A stretch of 64,000 bases of DNA, taken from contig NC_084599.1 of assembly GCF_033807715.1 (NCBI RefSeq), positions 34,667,750-34,731,749 of the forward strand, in the 5' to 3' direction. Below the pieces are notes generated by a model. That model did not search any database and was not told where the DNA came from. It saw nothing but the letters and a program-made list of their open reading frames with translations. The stretch is from Cololabis saira (taxonomy: Eukaryota; Chordata; Actinopteri; Beloniformes; Belonidae). A program made the position numbers and the translations under genes. Below are positions 18,776 through 32,312 of this stretch, piece after piece. How positions within the stretch are numbered: the stretch's first letter is position 1; the number at the start of each line of letters is the position of its first letter.

Positions 18776-19415
18776 GGCTGCCACCTTAACTGCTGCCACC
18801 TTAACTGCTGCCACCTTAACTGCTGCCACCTTAACTGCTGCCACCTTAACTGCTGCCACCTTAACTGCTGCCACCTTAACTGTCGCCACCTTAACTGTCG
18901 CCACCTTTACTGCTGCCACCTTTACTGCTGCCACCGTTACTGCTGCTACCTTAACTGCTGCCACCTTAACTGCTGCCACCTTAACTGCTGCCACCTTAAC
19001 TGCTGCTACCTTTACTGCTGCCACCGTTACTGCTGCCACCGTTACTGCTGCCACCTTAACTGCTGCCACCTTTACTGCTGCCACCGTTACTGCTGCCACC
19101 GTTACTGCTGCCACCTTAACTGCTGCCACCTTTACTGCTGCCACCGTTACTGCTGCCACCGTTACTGCTGCCACCTTAACTGCTGCCACTGTTACTGCTG
19201 CCACCTTAACTGCTGCCACCTTTACTGCTGCCACCTTAACTGCTGCCACCTTTACTGCTGCCACCTTAACTGCTGCCACCTTAACTGCTGCCACCTTAAC
19301 TGTCGCCACCTTAACTGCTGCCACCTTTACTGCTGCCACCTTAACTGCTGCCACCGTTACTGCTGCCACCGTTACTGCTGCCACCGTTACTGCTGCCACC
19401 GTTACTGCTGCCACC
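18776..19415 (+). repeat. 15-bp minisatellite, block 1 (about 43 units)
   Basis: Unit CTGCTGCCACCTTAA with variation mainly at the last four bases (TTAA, TTTA, GTTA). Because 15 is a multiple of 3 and the unit lacks stops in most frames, ORFs of over 200 codons run through it on both strands (Ala-Ala-Thr-Leu-Thr, Cys-Cys-His-Leu-Asn, Val-Ala-Ala-Val-Lys). These are not evidence of a gene. A 60-bp higher-order unit occurs at 19021-19190. Confidence 0.97.
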
Positions 19416-20305
19416 TAGGGCTGGGCGATATATCGAGGATAGCCGATGTATCTCGGCTTCTACTCTGTGCGATGTACAAAATGACTCTATTGTGCATATT
19501 CAAATATAAATTTTCACGCATTTTGCTTTTAGCCGCAGGCATTAAATTACAGGCTTTTCTCACTCTCTCGTCTCGTCTCTCTTTCTCTGAGACATAAAAC
19601 AAGCGCACCCTGTTACACACGTCAGTCACGTGCTGTCGTGTGTGCATTATCATTGGTCCTGCTGGTGTCAGCGCTGAGGTCCGGGACCAGCGCACACTTC
19701 CCCGCTTTAACTTTCTATTCAACTTTCCCAAACTCGGCCTGTTTGCGCCGTGAGCTCATCTGCGCAGTTGCTACGCACGGCGGACTCTTTTCAAAGCTAA
19801 CCGGCTTAGTAAAGACGGGAGGGATGTTTTTTCCTCGCACGACGCGATTGCACCTACAATTAGTCTTAATATAAAGGTGCTCTAAAAGCCCTCCTGCTCA
19901 GAGCAGCTCATCCTGGTAAAACCTGGTAAAACCAGGTGAAACCTGGTCATCCTGGTAAAACCAGGACCAGAAGATGTTCTTAGCAGATGTTCTTCAGACA
20001 GGGGAGTCAGAGATGCAACGTGCACTTTCTATTTTGAAATTACACTTTTTATGTTTGTGCCACTAAATACATTTTTGGTAAATTTGACTTATTCCCCGTT
20101 TTTGCAGGAAAGTTTAAAATGAGCATATATTAATACAGTATGAACAAGAATGTTTTAATGTAGACATATAGAATCATACTGGTGTGAATGTAGGCATCAA
20201 AATGTTAATTCAAGGCTAAGGCAAAATATCGAGATATATATCGTGTATCGTGACATGGCCTAAAAATATCGAGATATTAATAAAAGGCCATATCGCCCAG
20301 CCCTA
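19416..20305. mobile_element. hAT element (890 bp) inserted in the 15-bp minisatellite
   Basis: Ends TAGGGCTGGGCGATATATCG and ATATCGCCCAGCCCTA. The flanks repeat CTGCCACC (19408-19415 and 20306-20313), matching an 8-bp duplication, though that octamer is also part of the satellite unit. The ends resemble the element at 14989-15604 but the interiors differ. No intact transposase frame. Confidence 0.85.
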
Positions 20306-21053
20306 CTGCCACCTTTACTGCTGCCACCTTAACTGCTGCCACCTTTACTGCTGCTACCTTAACTGCTGCCACCTTTACTGCTGCCACCTTTACTGCTGCC
20401 ACCTTTACTGCTGCCACCTTAACTGCTGCCACCTTAACTGCTGCCACCGTTACTGCTGCCACCTTAACTGCTGCCACCGTTACTGCTGCCACCTTAACTG
20501 CTGCCACCTTAACTGCTGCCACCTTAACTGCTGCCACCTTAACATGCTGCCACCTTAACTGCTGCCACCTTAACATGCTGCCACCTTAACTGCTGCCACC
20601 TTTACTGCTGCCACCTTAACATGCTGCCACCTTAACTGCTGCCACCTTAACATGCTGCCACCTTAACTGCTGCCACCTTAACTGCTGCCACCTTTACTGC
20701 TGCCACCTTTACTGCTGCCACCTTAACTGCTGCCACCTTTACTGCTGCCACCTTTACTGCTGCCACCTTAACATGCTGCCACCTTAACTGCTGCCACCTT
20801 AACTGCTGCCACCGTTACTGCTGCCACCTTAACTGCTGCCACATTTACTGCTGCCACCTTAACTGCTGCCACCTTAACTGCTGCCACCTTTACTGCTGCC
20901 ACCGTTACTGCTGCCACCGTTACTGCTGCCACCGTTACTGCTGCCACCTTTACTGCTGCCACCTTTACTGCTGCCACCTTTACTGCTGCCACATTTACTG
21001 CTGCCACCTTAACTGCTGCCACCTTTACTGCTGCCACCTTAACTGCTGCCATA
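20306..21053 (+). repeat. 15-bp minisatellite, block 2 (about 49 units)
   Basis: Continuation of the same array beyond the hAT insertion. It includes a distinct 17-bp variant with an inserted AT (TTAACATGCTGCC), first near 20540 and then alternating with normal units to about 20780, giving a 32-bp dimer. Block 1 lacks this variant, so the two sides evolved partly independently. Confidence 0.95.
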
Positions 21054-21057
21054 TTAA

Positions 21058-21922
21058 AGGGAAAGTTCGGTTTTTTACAACCTGGACCTTATTTCTGGCA
21101 TTTTTTATGGTCGTATACTCACCCAGGCAAGTTTGGTGTCATTTGGAGTCCTTCGGAAGATATTAGGGGTTTTTTTGCGAGCCACTTCTCCATATAACGG
21201 TAGTGAACGGGGCACAGCGGGACACAGACGATGCAGCGTCTAAATAACACATGATTGCCGCGAAACCTGTTCATTTCTTTTATGAATCACTAGATCTGCT
21301 TCCAGGACCTGTTGTCTACATCCGGGGCTGTGTGTGTAACAAATAAATCAGTTTGTAAACAAGACCTCTGAACTCATGACGTCATCTCTGTGCGCGCACT
21401 CTGTCCTCCGTTCAGTGAGCTCTTCAGCCGTATACTCTGGCTCAAAACGGTAAGGACGTCCATCATATTCAAAGTCGTCGTCCACAACCTCAGAATTTGA
21501 CAAATATTCAGACATGTTTCAAATAACTAACAGTAAACTAACAGTAGCGAACTCCAGCTGTACACAGAGCTGTGTCTGGGACGCACGCACAGAGATGACG
21601 GCATGAGTTCAGAGGTCTTGTTTACAAACTGATTTATTTGTTACACACACAGCCCCGGATGTAGACAACAGGTCCTGGAAGCAGATCTAGTGATTCATAA
21701 AATAAATGAACGAGTTTCGCGGCAATAATGTGTTATTTAGACGCGGCATCGTCTGTGTCCCGCTGTGCCCCGTTCACTACCGTTATATGGAGAAGCGGCT
21801 CGCAAAAAAACCCCAAATATCCTCCGAAGGACTCCAAATGACACCAAACTTGCCTGGGTGAGTATACAACCATAAAAAATGCCAGAAATAAGGTCCAGGT
21901 TGTAAAAAACCAAACTTTCCCT
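21058..21922. mobile_element. Foldback/MITE element with about 340-bp inverted arms and TTAA flanks
   Basis: TTAA at 21054-21057 and 21923-21926 flank AGGGAAAGTTCGG and CCAAACTTTCCCT. The left arm (to about 21400) and right arm (from about 21578) are nearly exact reverse complements, separated by about 180 bases. TTAA duplications point to piggyBac or Kolobok; the AGGG end favours neither decisively. The satellite unit itself contains TTAA, which would have been the target. Confidence 0.85.
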
Positions 21923-21926
21923 TTAA

Positions 21927-21965
21927 CTACTGCCACCGTTACTGCTGCCACCTTAACTGCTGCCA
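21927..21965 (+). repeat. 15-bp minisatellite, block 3 (remnant)
   Basis: Two and a half units of the same array, cut off from block 2 by the foldback element. The satellite ends where TGACTGAGGGGG begins. Confidence 0.9.
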
Positions 21966-23655
21966 ATGACTGAGGGGGTTCAGAACAGCCTGAGGTGTTG
22001 ATGGAAAATGAGCAGATATGATTTGGAGAAGGAAGTGGAGGAAAACAAACGCGACACTGGTGTAGGTTTGACAGAAACAAAGAACGTCGCTCCGCAAAAC
22101 TCTCGCCCTCCCTCCGATCTTTATCCCCACTGAGGTTAATTTCAGATTTGTTGGGGTTTTTTTTTGCTCAGATAGTCTGATTTATTTACTTTTTTTCCAT
22201 GTGGTTGATTACAAACTCAACAGATACAGAGATGCTGACAGACTTCCAACGCTACTGACAGATAAGTTATATGAAAGAAAGCTAACACACACAAGGAAGA
22301 GGTCAAAAGACCATCAAAATGTCCTCAGTTGAGGCTCCATATCAGTTGATATCCTCTTCTAGAGCTGAGGTTTTATGTATCAGTACAACATTATTAAAAG
22401 ATAAGTGATGGGCAGCCTCTCTAACACCAATGCTCACGCTACAATATTACCATAAATGCTTTTATAGAGGTGGATGTAATTGGTATTAGTGTGCACTTCC
22501 TGTCTACATCCCTCTGGGGGCCATTAGGCCGTGCTTAGCTTCTCATACGCTGATTATAGTTTTAAATACTGTAATTACACTGTTTAACATGTCATGAGGT
22601 TTTATGTATCCAAATATAATACCCGGTAACGACTGTCTATTCATTACACCCTGAATGCAAAAAATAAAATAAAAAAAATGTGAAAAGGTGAGTGTAATTA
22701 TACTCTCATCATGACTATTTATGTAGTTTGGTGCTAAAATCTGGAGCTGTGACGATGAAGAGCAAAACAACATTGAAATATGCTTGGCTGTAGCATTAAT
22801 TAGATGAACATTAATGTGTCGGCCGACACCGTATGGGTCTGCATTCATTTGTAGGATCTGTATTCAGATCCACGGCTCTTCTGTGACTCTGTTGCCGACC
22901 TTCAAATGCCGGGCTCTCGCAGAGCTGTGTGGCCTCTGAAATAAAGCTGAGCGTTCTCTGCGTGAGCCGAAACTTCGGGAGTAGAGAGGTTTGTAGACAA
23001 AGAGCCAACAGGGACTAAAACATCTCAGGATGACAATGAAGGATATTAAAGGAAGGAATGCACTCACAGTTTCATTGAGATGGGAGAAGCTGTAATAAAG
23101 ATAAATAACAATGGGATATTTAGACGGCCCTTAAGCAGTTTTATCTGTCTCCAAAGCCGAATATAGCAAGCGCTGATACTGAGGTCTTACTGTCACAGTA
23201 ATGTAGAATGTAGCTTTTATAAGCCCTAACGGTTCACTGTCTAGAACGTATCAACGGCAGCTGCAGGATGACGGCAGGATCCATCAGCTGCCACGTGTGT
23301 GCCTGTCAAGTATTCCATGTTACTACTATAGTAGTAGTTCACTTAACAGAGAGGATTTTTTACCTTAGAGAGTTAGTTTGCTCTGTGCCGTCTCTTCAGC
23401 AAGCACAACCCTGCCCTGCTATCGTTTCAGAGGTCGATCGTTTTCCTGAGGATCTGACCGAGTTCCAGATAAGACGATGAAGCCAAACCATGCAAAACGT
23501 ATAGCTGATAACACCGTGCAGCTGCTTTAACGTCTCCGCCTATGTTAATCCGACAAGCGCATCTGTGGCAGAAACCACAAAACTGACGATGACAATGAGT
23601 CAAGACTCCCACTTGACAGAGATGAAAACTTTTCTTTTCTAATTGTTGTCCATTT
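21966..23655. other. 1.7 kb intron stretch without recognised features
   Basis: Unique-looking sequence. ORFs at 22543-23067 on the minus strand have no family signal. Confidence 0.45.
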
Positions 23656-23660
23656 TCGAC

Positions 23661-23661
23661 T

Positions 23662-23742
<81 letters not shown>
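23661..23742. repeat. (TTTC)n microsatellite
   Basis: About 20 CTTT units with one interruption near 23708. Confidence 0.95.
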
Positions 23743-25985
23743 ACCCCCCCTCCACCAATCAGTCATTTTTGCCACTTTTTTTGTATGATGTGTGATTTTC
23801 AATTCACGTTATTTGTATAGCATGAATGTCATTTCAAGCAGATTAAATGACTAAGATGCATTTCAGCCTTGTTTCCATACTTCGGTCATATAACTTAAAT
23901 TCTGACCTCGTCCACCTCTGACCACCTCTCTGGCTCCATTATCAATATATGTTCCTACATATTATCATAGGTTTTCTCTTGTTTGTTTTTCCTCATGCTT
24001 TCCTCATCCCCTCTCTATTTGCTGTCTGACTCAAATAAGAAGCTATAGAAGAAAAACAAGAAAAACACCAAGGCTCTGGACCCAAAAAAAATTATCACAA
24101 TACCTAAAATCTGAGACTATGTTCCCGTAAATAAATGACCCGGTCCGTCAAGTATCAGCATGAGTTTCCTTTTGTTAACATTCTGCATGTCCTGAAAACG
24201 ATGCATCTGGGACCGGAAAAGGGCAAAATGTCCATTTAAAAAAAGCAATCTGTGCTCATCAGTTCACAAAAAACAACCTTCATTTTGCAATGGATGGTAG
24301 CCCCGTATCTTTAGATCTGCCAAAGTTGCTCAGTTTGATGTTTGAATGGATTTTTGTGCTAATCAATCTGCTTTTAAGTTATAGAAACCAAAACTAAGGA
24401 TATGTACAGAATGAAATGAAGGCTTTGGACATGAATACTCCAATAAAATAGGTGGGTAACTGTCTCTTAGCTTTTGACTGGTATTGTATATCTGCAAAAT
24501 CTTCTCTAAAATGTGGAATTTCCAACATTTACTGTCACGTTATTGATCTCAAGTAGCTAAATTAAAGTGCAGAAGTGCACAGAGAAGCTCTTCTTTCCTA
24601 CAGATTCAGATAGAACTGGCTATAATTTTTCCACCTGAATTTAAATGCCACATGTAGTGAAATGTTATTCCAGTCAGCCATTAGTCACGCCAGCGACGCT
24701 GGTGTGCCTGCGTCTGTTTTCACATCGTCACTGGAATGTGCTCCATCATCAACTTCCCTCTGAAGATCCATAAAAAAAAAATGCTCCTAATCGTTATATT
24801 TCCCATGCAGCCATTCACCGTTGTGTACGTTTAGCACGTGAACAGTACACCTCTCTATCAAGTGTGTTTCCCTGCATGTATGACTGCACATCTGTGTGCG
24901 TTTCCACTGCCAGGCTGGAATGTTTTCTCATGTGAAGTTTCTCCCTCATGCCACTGAGTTATGATGTTTCCATCATGTGGAGAAGGAGACAGAAAGGCCC
25001 CGACCTGGCTGAGCTGGCACCATCAATCAGCAGAGCGTCGGGGAGAGATAACTCAGTTCCCCCCCTCGATACGTGGCTGGGAATAGTTTTACAGTTTTAT
25101 GGTGTACATCAGGAAGAAAGGATCTAAATGCACATAAATTGCTCGACAGTAACCTAATTTATCTACACGGACGGAGAGAAGAAATTTCAATGCTACCCGA
25201 CTGGCATGATGCTAATAGTGTTTTTGACTAATTGCTTAAATGCTAGAATACCCAGGAAGCATAATGATGCCAACGTTGTGTTTATGTGATAAATGGGCCT
25301 CTAATGTGCATCACATTCTGTCCAAAGAAAGGAACCTGAGGTGTATTTTACTTCAATCTGATGTGATGACTAATGAATGCACTTCAATCCCTGAAGAGAT
25401 CCAGAGATGCAACGGCATTAACAATTACTACTTTTAAACTGAAACACTGCTGAAAGTGTTCAGTCTGAGACGGTTAATTTTCTAAAAGATTCAATTAGTT
25501 TCATAAGCAACCAGCAGACAACTCCCCAAAGAAAGATACCCGCGTCTTGAGCCTTGTACTTAAAATGAACCAAATCTGTGAATATATGTGTTAACACCAT
25601 GTGCTGCACTGCGATCATCAGAAACTTTAAAAATCGGGGGAACCTGCCGGATTTCTTTGAGTGACCTCGCCATGCTGTGGCTAAAAGACAATTTCACCCA
25701 CGCGGCATCACCGCGATCGCAGCTTCAATTAAGTGTACCAAACTGATGACATGCTGCAGATAAACAAAAGCCAAGACAAGAACTGAAGCATTTTATATGT
25801 TTATAAAAGATGCTAAACAATTACCACCTTAGCTTATTTTGGTTTCTTATTTTGGTTTTCCGTCGAGTAACGTGGTGATTTAGTGTAGATTATAGTACAT
25901 TATAGTACTCCACATCACCACAACAGGTAGTATGACATAACTGATACAAATGTGTTAGTAAAATTTCAGTCAAAAGTAAAAAATG
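23743..25985. other. 2.2 kb intron stretch, mostly without recognised features
   Basis: Apart from the possible Tc1 end near 24480, no coding or terminal-repeat signal was seen. A poly-A run is at 24771-24781. Confidence 0.45.
24300..24492 (-). repeat. Possible Tc1-type element end
   Basis: CTTTTGACTGGTATTGTATA at 24472-24491 is close to the reverse complement of the fish Tc1 terminal motif (ATACAGTACCAGTCAAAAG). The matching other end was not found, so this is either a solo end or chance. Confidence 0.35.
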
Positions 25986-26855
25986 AAAGCTGCAAGCAGC
26001 GATGAACGGGCCCTCGCACTCATGGCCACCGCCCCCCATAAGCATATCAGACATGACACCACCCACGACTCAATGTCAAACCATTCAAGAGTGATAGCAG
26101 AAAATAGGGACAACCAATCAGAATAAGGGGCGGGGCTAATTTTCACCAATTATGGTCAAGGACCATACTGAGTCAGATGACACCACCCACGACTCTTTAT
26201 TTCAAACCATTCAAAAGTTATGGCAGAGAAAAGTTTTCTAGGAGGTGCTGTTGAGCCATTAGGCCACGGCCATTAATGCAAACCATGAAATATCAAATTT
26301 ATCACCAGGCCTGGCTTGCATGCAAAATTTGGTGACTTTTGGGGAACTATCAAATATGGACCAGATGAAGATCAGATGAAGGGGGGACAGGCTTTTTGGC
26401 ATCTAGCGTTGCCACGGTAACGCTTTTGAAAGAGAAAAGTAATGCGCGTAGTCGCAGGATGAAGACGCACATATTGATGTATAACACACCTGGGTGCACG
26501 TTACGGTTCGGGCCATATTAACTGCCAAAGGAATGGCATAAATTGCGCCAAAATTACACAATTAATTCAAAATGGCCGACTTCCTGTTCGGTTTCGGCCA
26601 TGGTGCCAAGAGACTTTTCTTTAAGTTGCGCCATGATACAGGTGTGTACCGATTTTCGTGCATGTACGTCAAACGGTATTGTGGGGCTTGAGGCACAAAG
26701 TTTTCTAGGGGGTGCTGTTGAACCATTTTGCCACGCCCATTAATGCAAACCATGAAATAGGGGGGCAAAAAGGCCTTCCTTTCGTCAGAAGAAAGAATAA
26801 CGAGAATTCCTACAGATACAAAAGGGCCTTCGCACTGTAAGTGCTCGGGCACTAA
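25986..26855 (+). mobile_element. Helitron-like non-autonomous repeat, copy 2 (rearranged)
   Basis: Same 5' (AAAGCTGCAAGCAGCGATGA) and 3' ends (hairpin GCACTGTAAGTGC, then CTCGGGCACTAA) as 6064-6762. Longer because a segment is duplicated: the TTTTCTAGG(A/G)GGTGCTGTTGA ... CATGAAATA block appears at about 26232-26311 and again at 26700-26759. The central 26460-26760 region is closest to copy 1. Confidence 0.55.
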
Positions 26856-28625
26856 CAAGAAGTGTTGCATGTTGGAGAGAGCTCGAGTCCCACAGGGGGG
26901 AACTGGCCTGTTCTGGTTTTGCAGTGATTTTGCAGCGGTCGTGCTCGGCCCTCAGGTCCCACCAGGAGCGTTTTAAAAGCGGACCACCTCCGAGCGCTTT
27001 CCTTCAGCTGAATTCATGAAATTTACCAGAAGGCTTCCGGCCCATTTTAAGATGTACATCACAGCATATCTACTCCTTTGTAGAAATATAAAAAGGATGA
27101 ATGATGTCCAATTGTTGCAGACTGTCATCCATGACTTTCTGCCACCTCGATCTGGTGTGTGTAAATCGACGCGACTAAGGGTCACTTATCATATTAAGGC
27201 CCAGTAATCGAAAGAAATCTATTTTACGACTGCATTTGCAGCCCCGTGATAACCATGGTACCACAGCGAAAGTTATCGCGTCATCAGATTCTCAGGCCTG
27301 TAGTCCAGAACTGCTCGGAGCGCTTTTGGGAGCACAAGGAGAAGCATTTGATCAAAGTCGCAGCCGTCATCACTATAAATTATACACTGTGGTTGTTATA
27401 GCTTTTTAGAAAATTCTAATTGATCTTCAGTTCGACATCTATGACGTAAAAGCAATTCAACTTGGTATCTCACTTTATTGGGACTTTAAAAGACATCAGC
27501 AGAGAGGTTCGGACATATATATCCATGACAGACATCTTGGATGTAAGCCAACGGCGTCATTAAGAAGAAGAGTGCGTAGTGTATGAAATAGGCCTCTCAC
27601 AGTTTGTGTGTGTATAAATCAATGTGACACTAACTAAACAGGCACTGCTGGAGAGCTGGGATAATGAACAGAGGAGGACTGAAGGCAAACCGAGCCGTAA
27701 TCATGAGACAGGCACGGTGGAACGGGGAGGAGAGCTGAGGCTGCAGATGGAAAAATACTTACGGAAAAAAAAAGAGGCAGAAAGAGATAGTTATACAACG
27801 CAAAACCTTGGTCATACTATAGCTCTACGTGTTGAACTTCACATTTTGAGTTCCTAGAGTTTAGAAAAGGCTTTTAAATACCTTAATATGATCGAACAGT
27901 CTACTATTCTCACTTTTCAGCTCAGCTGGTATTTGAGATGAATTCAGATTCGGCAGATTGTGAGACGAAACTTGAGGAGCTGTTTTGGACCCTGATTCAG
28001 AGGCTGAAACATAAATATCACCACAAAGAGTCGCCCCTAGAGACACGAGCTCTGGATGGGGGAAGTAAGATAGTTGCAGATTTGAGATCTGATCAAATTA
28101 CCCCGTGAAGTTACCCGTGAAGGTGTCTGCAAATGAAGAGACAGAAGGAGGACAGAGGGAGTGGGTGACGCGTGGGTCTCACTGCCAGCATCCCAGCGTG
28201 GATAAACACCGACCACATGGCACTGTGACCTTCAGGTCTTTGTTATTTGAAGCACACATGGTGCGCAAATGGAGCAGTCAGGAACAAATTAATTAAAGCT
28301 GTTGACTTTTTGCCATTTCAGAGTGAGGCTCTGAAACTACGGGAGACGCGAGCTAATATACAGTAACAGGTGCAGGTACGCACCCAGAAACACAGTCATA
28401 TCAGAATGCTGTGGTCAGACAGGCAGCAAATCAGTATTGCTGATTTATTTGTATTTTTTTATATGCAAGTAAGTCAAAAGCCTTTTTTTCCATCACAGGC
28501 TGTGAATGCGTACCAGTATTCTGGTGATACATCGGGTTGATGGACACCAGTAGAGTAAACAGAAGCAACTTCACCCTGAGGGATGACTCATAATATGCAC
28601 AAAAAGGGTTTAAAAAAAAAGCAAC
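26856..28625. other. 1.8 kb intron stretch without recognised features
   Basis: No exon, RNA gene or TE end seen on either strand. Confidence 0.45.
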
Positions 28626-28650
28626 TACACACACACACACACACACACAC
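28626..28650. repeat. (CA)n microsatellite, short
   Basis: About 12 CA units preceded by a poly-A run. Confidence 0.9.
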
Positions 28651-29690
28651 AAAGAAAAGAAAATTGAGTGCATTGTCAGATGTTCAGTTGTAGAAAACCA
28701 CGACAGCCTGTATTTCATCTAAAGATCCCCCCAGTTATGCTCTCAGATCGATGACGGTTTACGGCTGCAATGCACACAGTTATGATCCATGAAATTTCAC
28801 AATACACTCTTTGGACCATGACATAAAAAGAAAAAAAACTTTTATATTAAAAACTCATTCATTTTGTTCCATTAAATGGTTTTCACTTTGATTCAAAATC
28901 TTATTTAAATTCTCAGAAACAAAAGAGCAATTATATGTCCCAGATAGGATATCTAACTTCTAACTTTCATTATTTCACGCTCTTTCTGCACATTTGGAAG
29001 TCGGAACTGTTTAATTTTCCATACATGATATAATGCATAAGTAGCACATCATCAGCTCCTCGCTTTAGAAAAGACACCTTGAAACATTTGTGAAGTTGTC
29101 ACCCATATAAGCACCAGTGCTTTATGCGAGTAAACTTTACTAAAAACAGAAAAGAATGGTCCGACAGTGAAAACCTGGATTCATCAACCATATGATGGAG
29201 AAATGACCTGATGAATTTAGATGATTTAGAACGTGTCTATTAACTGCTGACTGTCCTTTAACATGACATCAGCCTTCCTACAATAAAGCGGTGGTTTCCC
29301 AAGTGCATAACGAGCCTGTGGCCAAAAGAGGGATTAGTAAAAACGGCAATAAAAAAGCTGCAGACCAGGAAAATTGAGCATTTCAGAATAAAGCTGCCAG
29401 TCAAGTATTTTGCTCTCAGCTTGGTTTGTGGTAGCGTGAGGATTAACGAGCGTCATTTCTGCCCAAACGTTCACTTACATAGGAGAGAAAAGATGCATAT
29501 TGATCAGAAATCAGGCAAAACCCTCAGAAAAAGTTTGGTCTTCACTGTTAATGCACATCCATACCGTCTCATTCTCACGGTTGGGGATCCACCTTTTTCA
29601 GAAACTCTCACATTTCATGTCGGTGGGAACTCGTGTATCCCGAAAATGGAGCCTGGATGCTACAGTACAACGTGTAAAAGCCACTTATGT
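28651..29690. other. 1.0 kb intron stretch without recognised features
   Basis: AT-rich unique-looking sequence. ORFs at 29421-29871 run into the next element and have no domain. Confidence 0.45.
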
Positions 29691-29698
29691 CCCACAAC

Positions 29699-30676
<978 letters not shown>

Positions 30677-30684
30677 CCCACAAC

Positions 30685-31587
30685 ATTAGTTATACAAAAA
30701 TACACACCCACAATGCATCGCACGCAGCATATCGGAGTATGTGGGGGGTGGCTTCCTCATAGGTCACTGACGACAGTAATTCGAACAGACAAGGGGATGT
30801 ACACACATGCACATCCACGCGTGGAAACCAAAGCAAAGCTAGACATGATGTGCATGCGCATGAGTCTGCTGCTGACATATATATACGTTCATTCCTGCGG
30901 TTGGTCTGCTCTCAAAGACATTCACGGGTGAACGTGCTCAAAGAGAATAAAGACAAACACCGAGTTCAGACGGCAGCACAGAGAGCCTCATTGTACCAGG
31001 AGATGATGATTCAGATGGGTGCTATGGAGTCAGACAGTCACAGGACGCAGCTTCCCCGCTGGATTACTTCATTTCGTGGACATTTGAACCATTACTCTCC
31101 TGACTGACCCAAATCCCACCGTCATCTGATTTCCTCTTTTGTTTTGTTGCTTTCTTTTTAAAATCTTTTCAGGCGAGTTGGATCTACAATGTTTAAGTGT
31201 GTAAAATACATCATATTTACACACGATGTTCCTTCTAAAAAATACAGACTCCTCATCCGACTGGTGGCATTTATTAGTAATAGCTTTGTGCTGCTGTTTC
31301 CCTTGGCTAGACAGAAAAAGACTAAGAGATGTCTTCAGCTGCACTGCCTTCACATACAGGACCTGAACATAAATATTTCAGGGAAAGACTTTAACCGTTT
31401 CTTCTTCCAGTGAACGTCTGCACTCCCATTACATAAATGCAGCCTCTTCTTCACGGCTGCAATTGTGAGACACTATTTAATAGCCTTTTGGCTGCTAAAT
31501 GGAACTTGTCTCTTTTTTATTTCACCATTTGAACAATGCAGGAAACATAAGAGCTTCATCTCAGTGAAGGTCTCTCAGCATGACAAC
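30685..31587. other. 0.9 kb intron stretch without recognised features
   Basis: Contains a short TATATATACG run (30876-30886). No TE pair or exon seen. Confidence 0.45.
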
Positions 31588-31595
31588 GTTATACA

Positions 31596-32304
31596 CAGAG
31601 GTGTCAAGTAATGAAGTACTAATACTTCGTTACCTTACTTAAGTAGAAATTTTGGTTCTATACTTCACTGGAGTAATTATTTTTCAGACAACTTTTTACT
31701 TTTACTCCTTACATTTTCACGCAATTATCTGTACTTTTTACTCCATACATTATAAAAACAGCCTCGTTACTCTATTTCATTTTGGCCTTTAAAAAAAAAC
31801 TATCCAGTTAAATTGCTCCATCCGGATAGAGTGAATTTGGTTGTGGTTGTTTCAGATGTTCTTGTCCAGTTTTGTTCTTACATCCGTTCCCTCAGATTCC
31901 TGCAACTAAACTTGGATGTACATTCCAATAAAGGTTAGGATAAATGATAACATGCCTCTGAAGTTTGACTTTTTGCACCATAACAATACTTATAGGCAAC
32001 TAGTCATCATATCTCCTGCTCTCTGAAACACATGTTAATGCTCAATAGTACACATATATGGTTCTTTAATATATTTGCATTATACTAAGATGCATTCATT
32101 TTCAATAGCTTTTGTCCCTAATGGCTTTTTTCCCCCTTACATTACTTTTACTTTTATACTTTAAGTAGTTTTGAAACCAGTACTTTTATACTTACATCTC
32201 AAGGTAAAAACCTTGAGATGATACTTCAACAGGAGTATTTTTAAACTCTAGTAGTATCTATATGTCTACCTGAGTAATGAATGTGAATACTATTGACACC
32301 TCTG
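31596..32304. mobile_element. hAT MITE (709 bp), ACTTAAGTAG/TTTTACT type
   Basis: Ends CAGAGGTGTCAAGTAATGAA and an inverse ending TTGACACCTCTG. Flanks GTTATACA and GTTACACA differ at one of 8 bases. The interior has the repeated TTACTTTTACT and TACTTAAGTAG motifs of a very abundant teleost MITE. A short palindrome CTCAAGGTAAAAACCTTGAG lies at 32198-32217. Confidence 0.8.
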
Positions 32305-32312
32305 GTTACACA

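Noticed and set aside
18716..19597. ORFs of over 200 codons on both strands (Cys-Cys-His-Leu-Asn, Ala-Thr, Val-Lys repeats)
   Set aside because: They are the three-frame translations of a 15-bp minisatellite; a period divisible by 3 keeps frames open. No promoter, splice sites or flanking domain.
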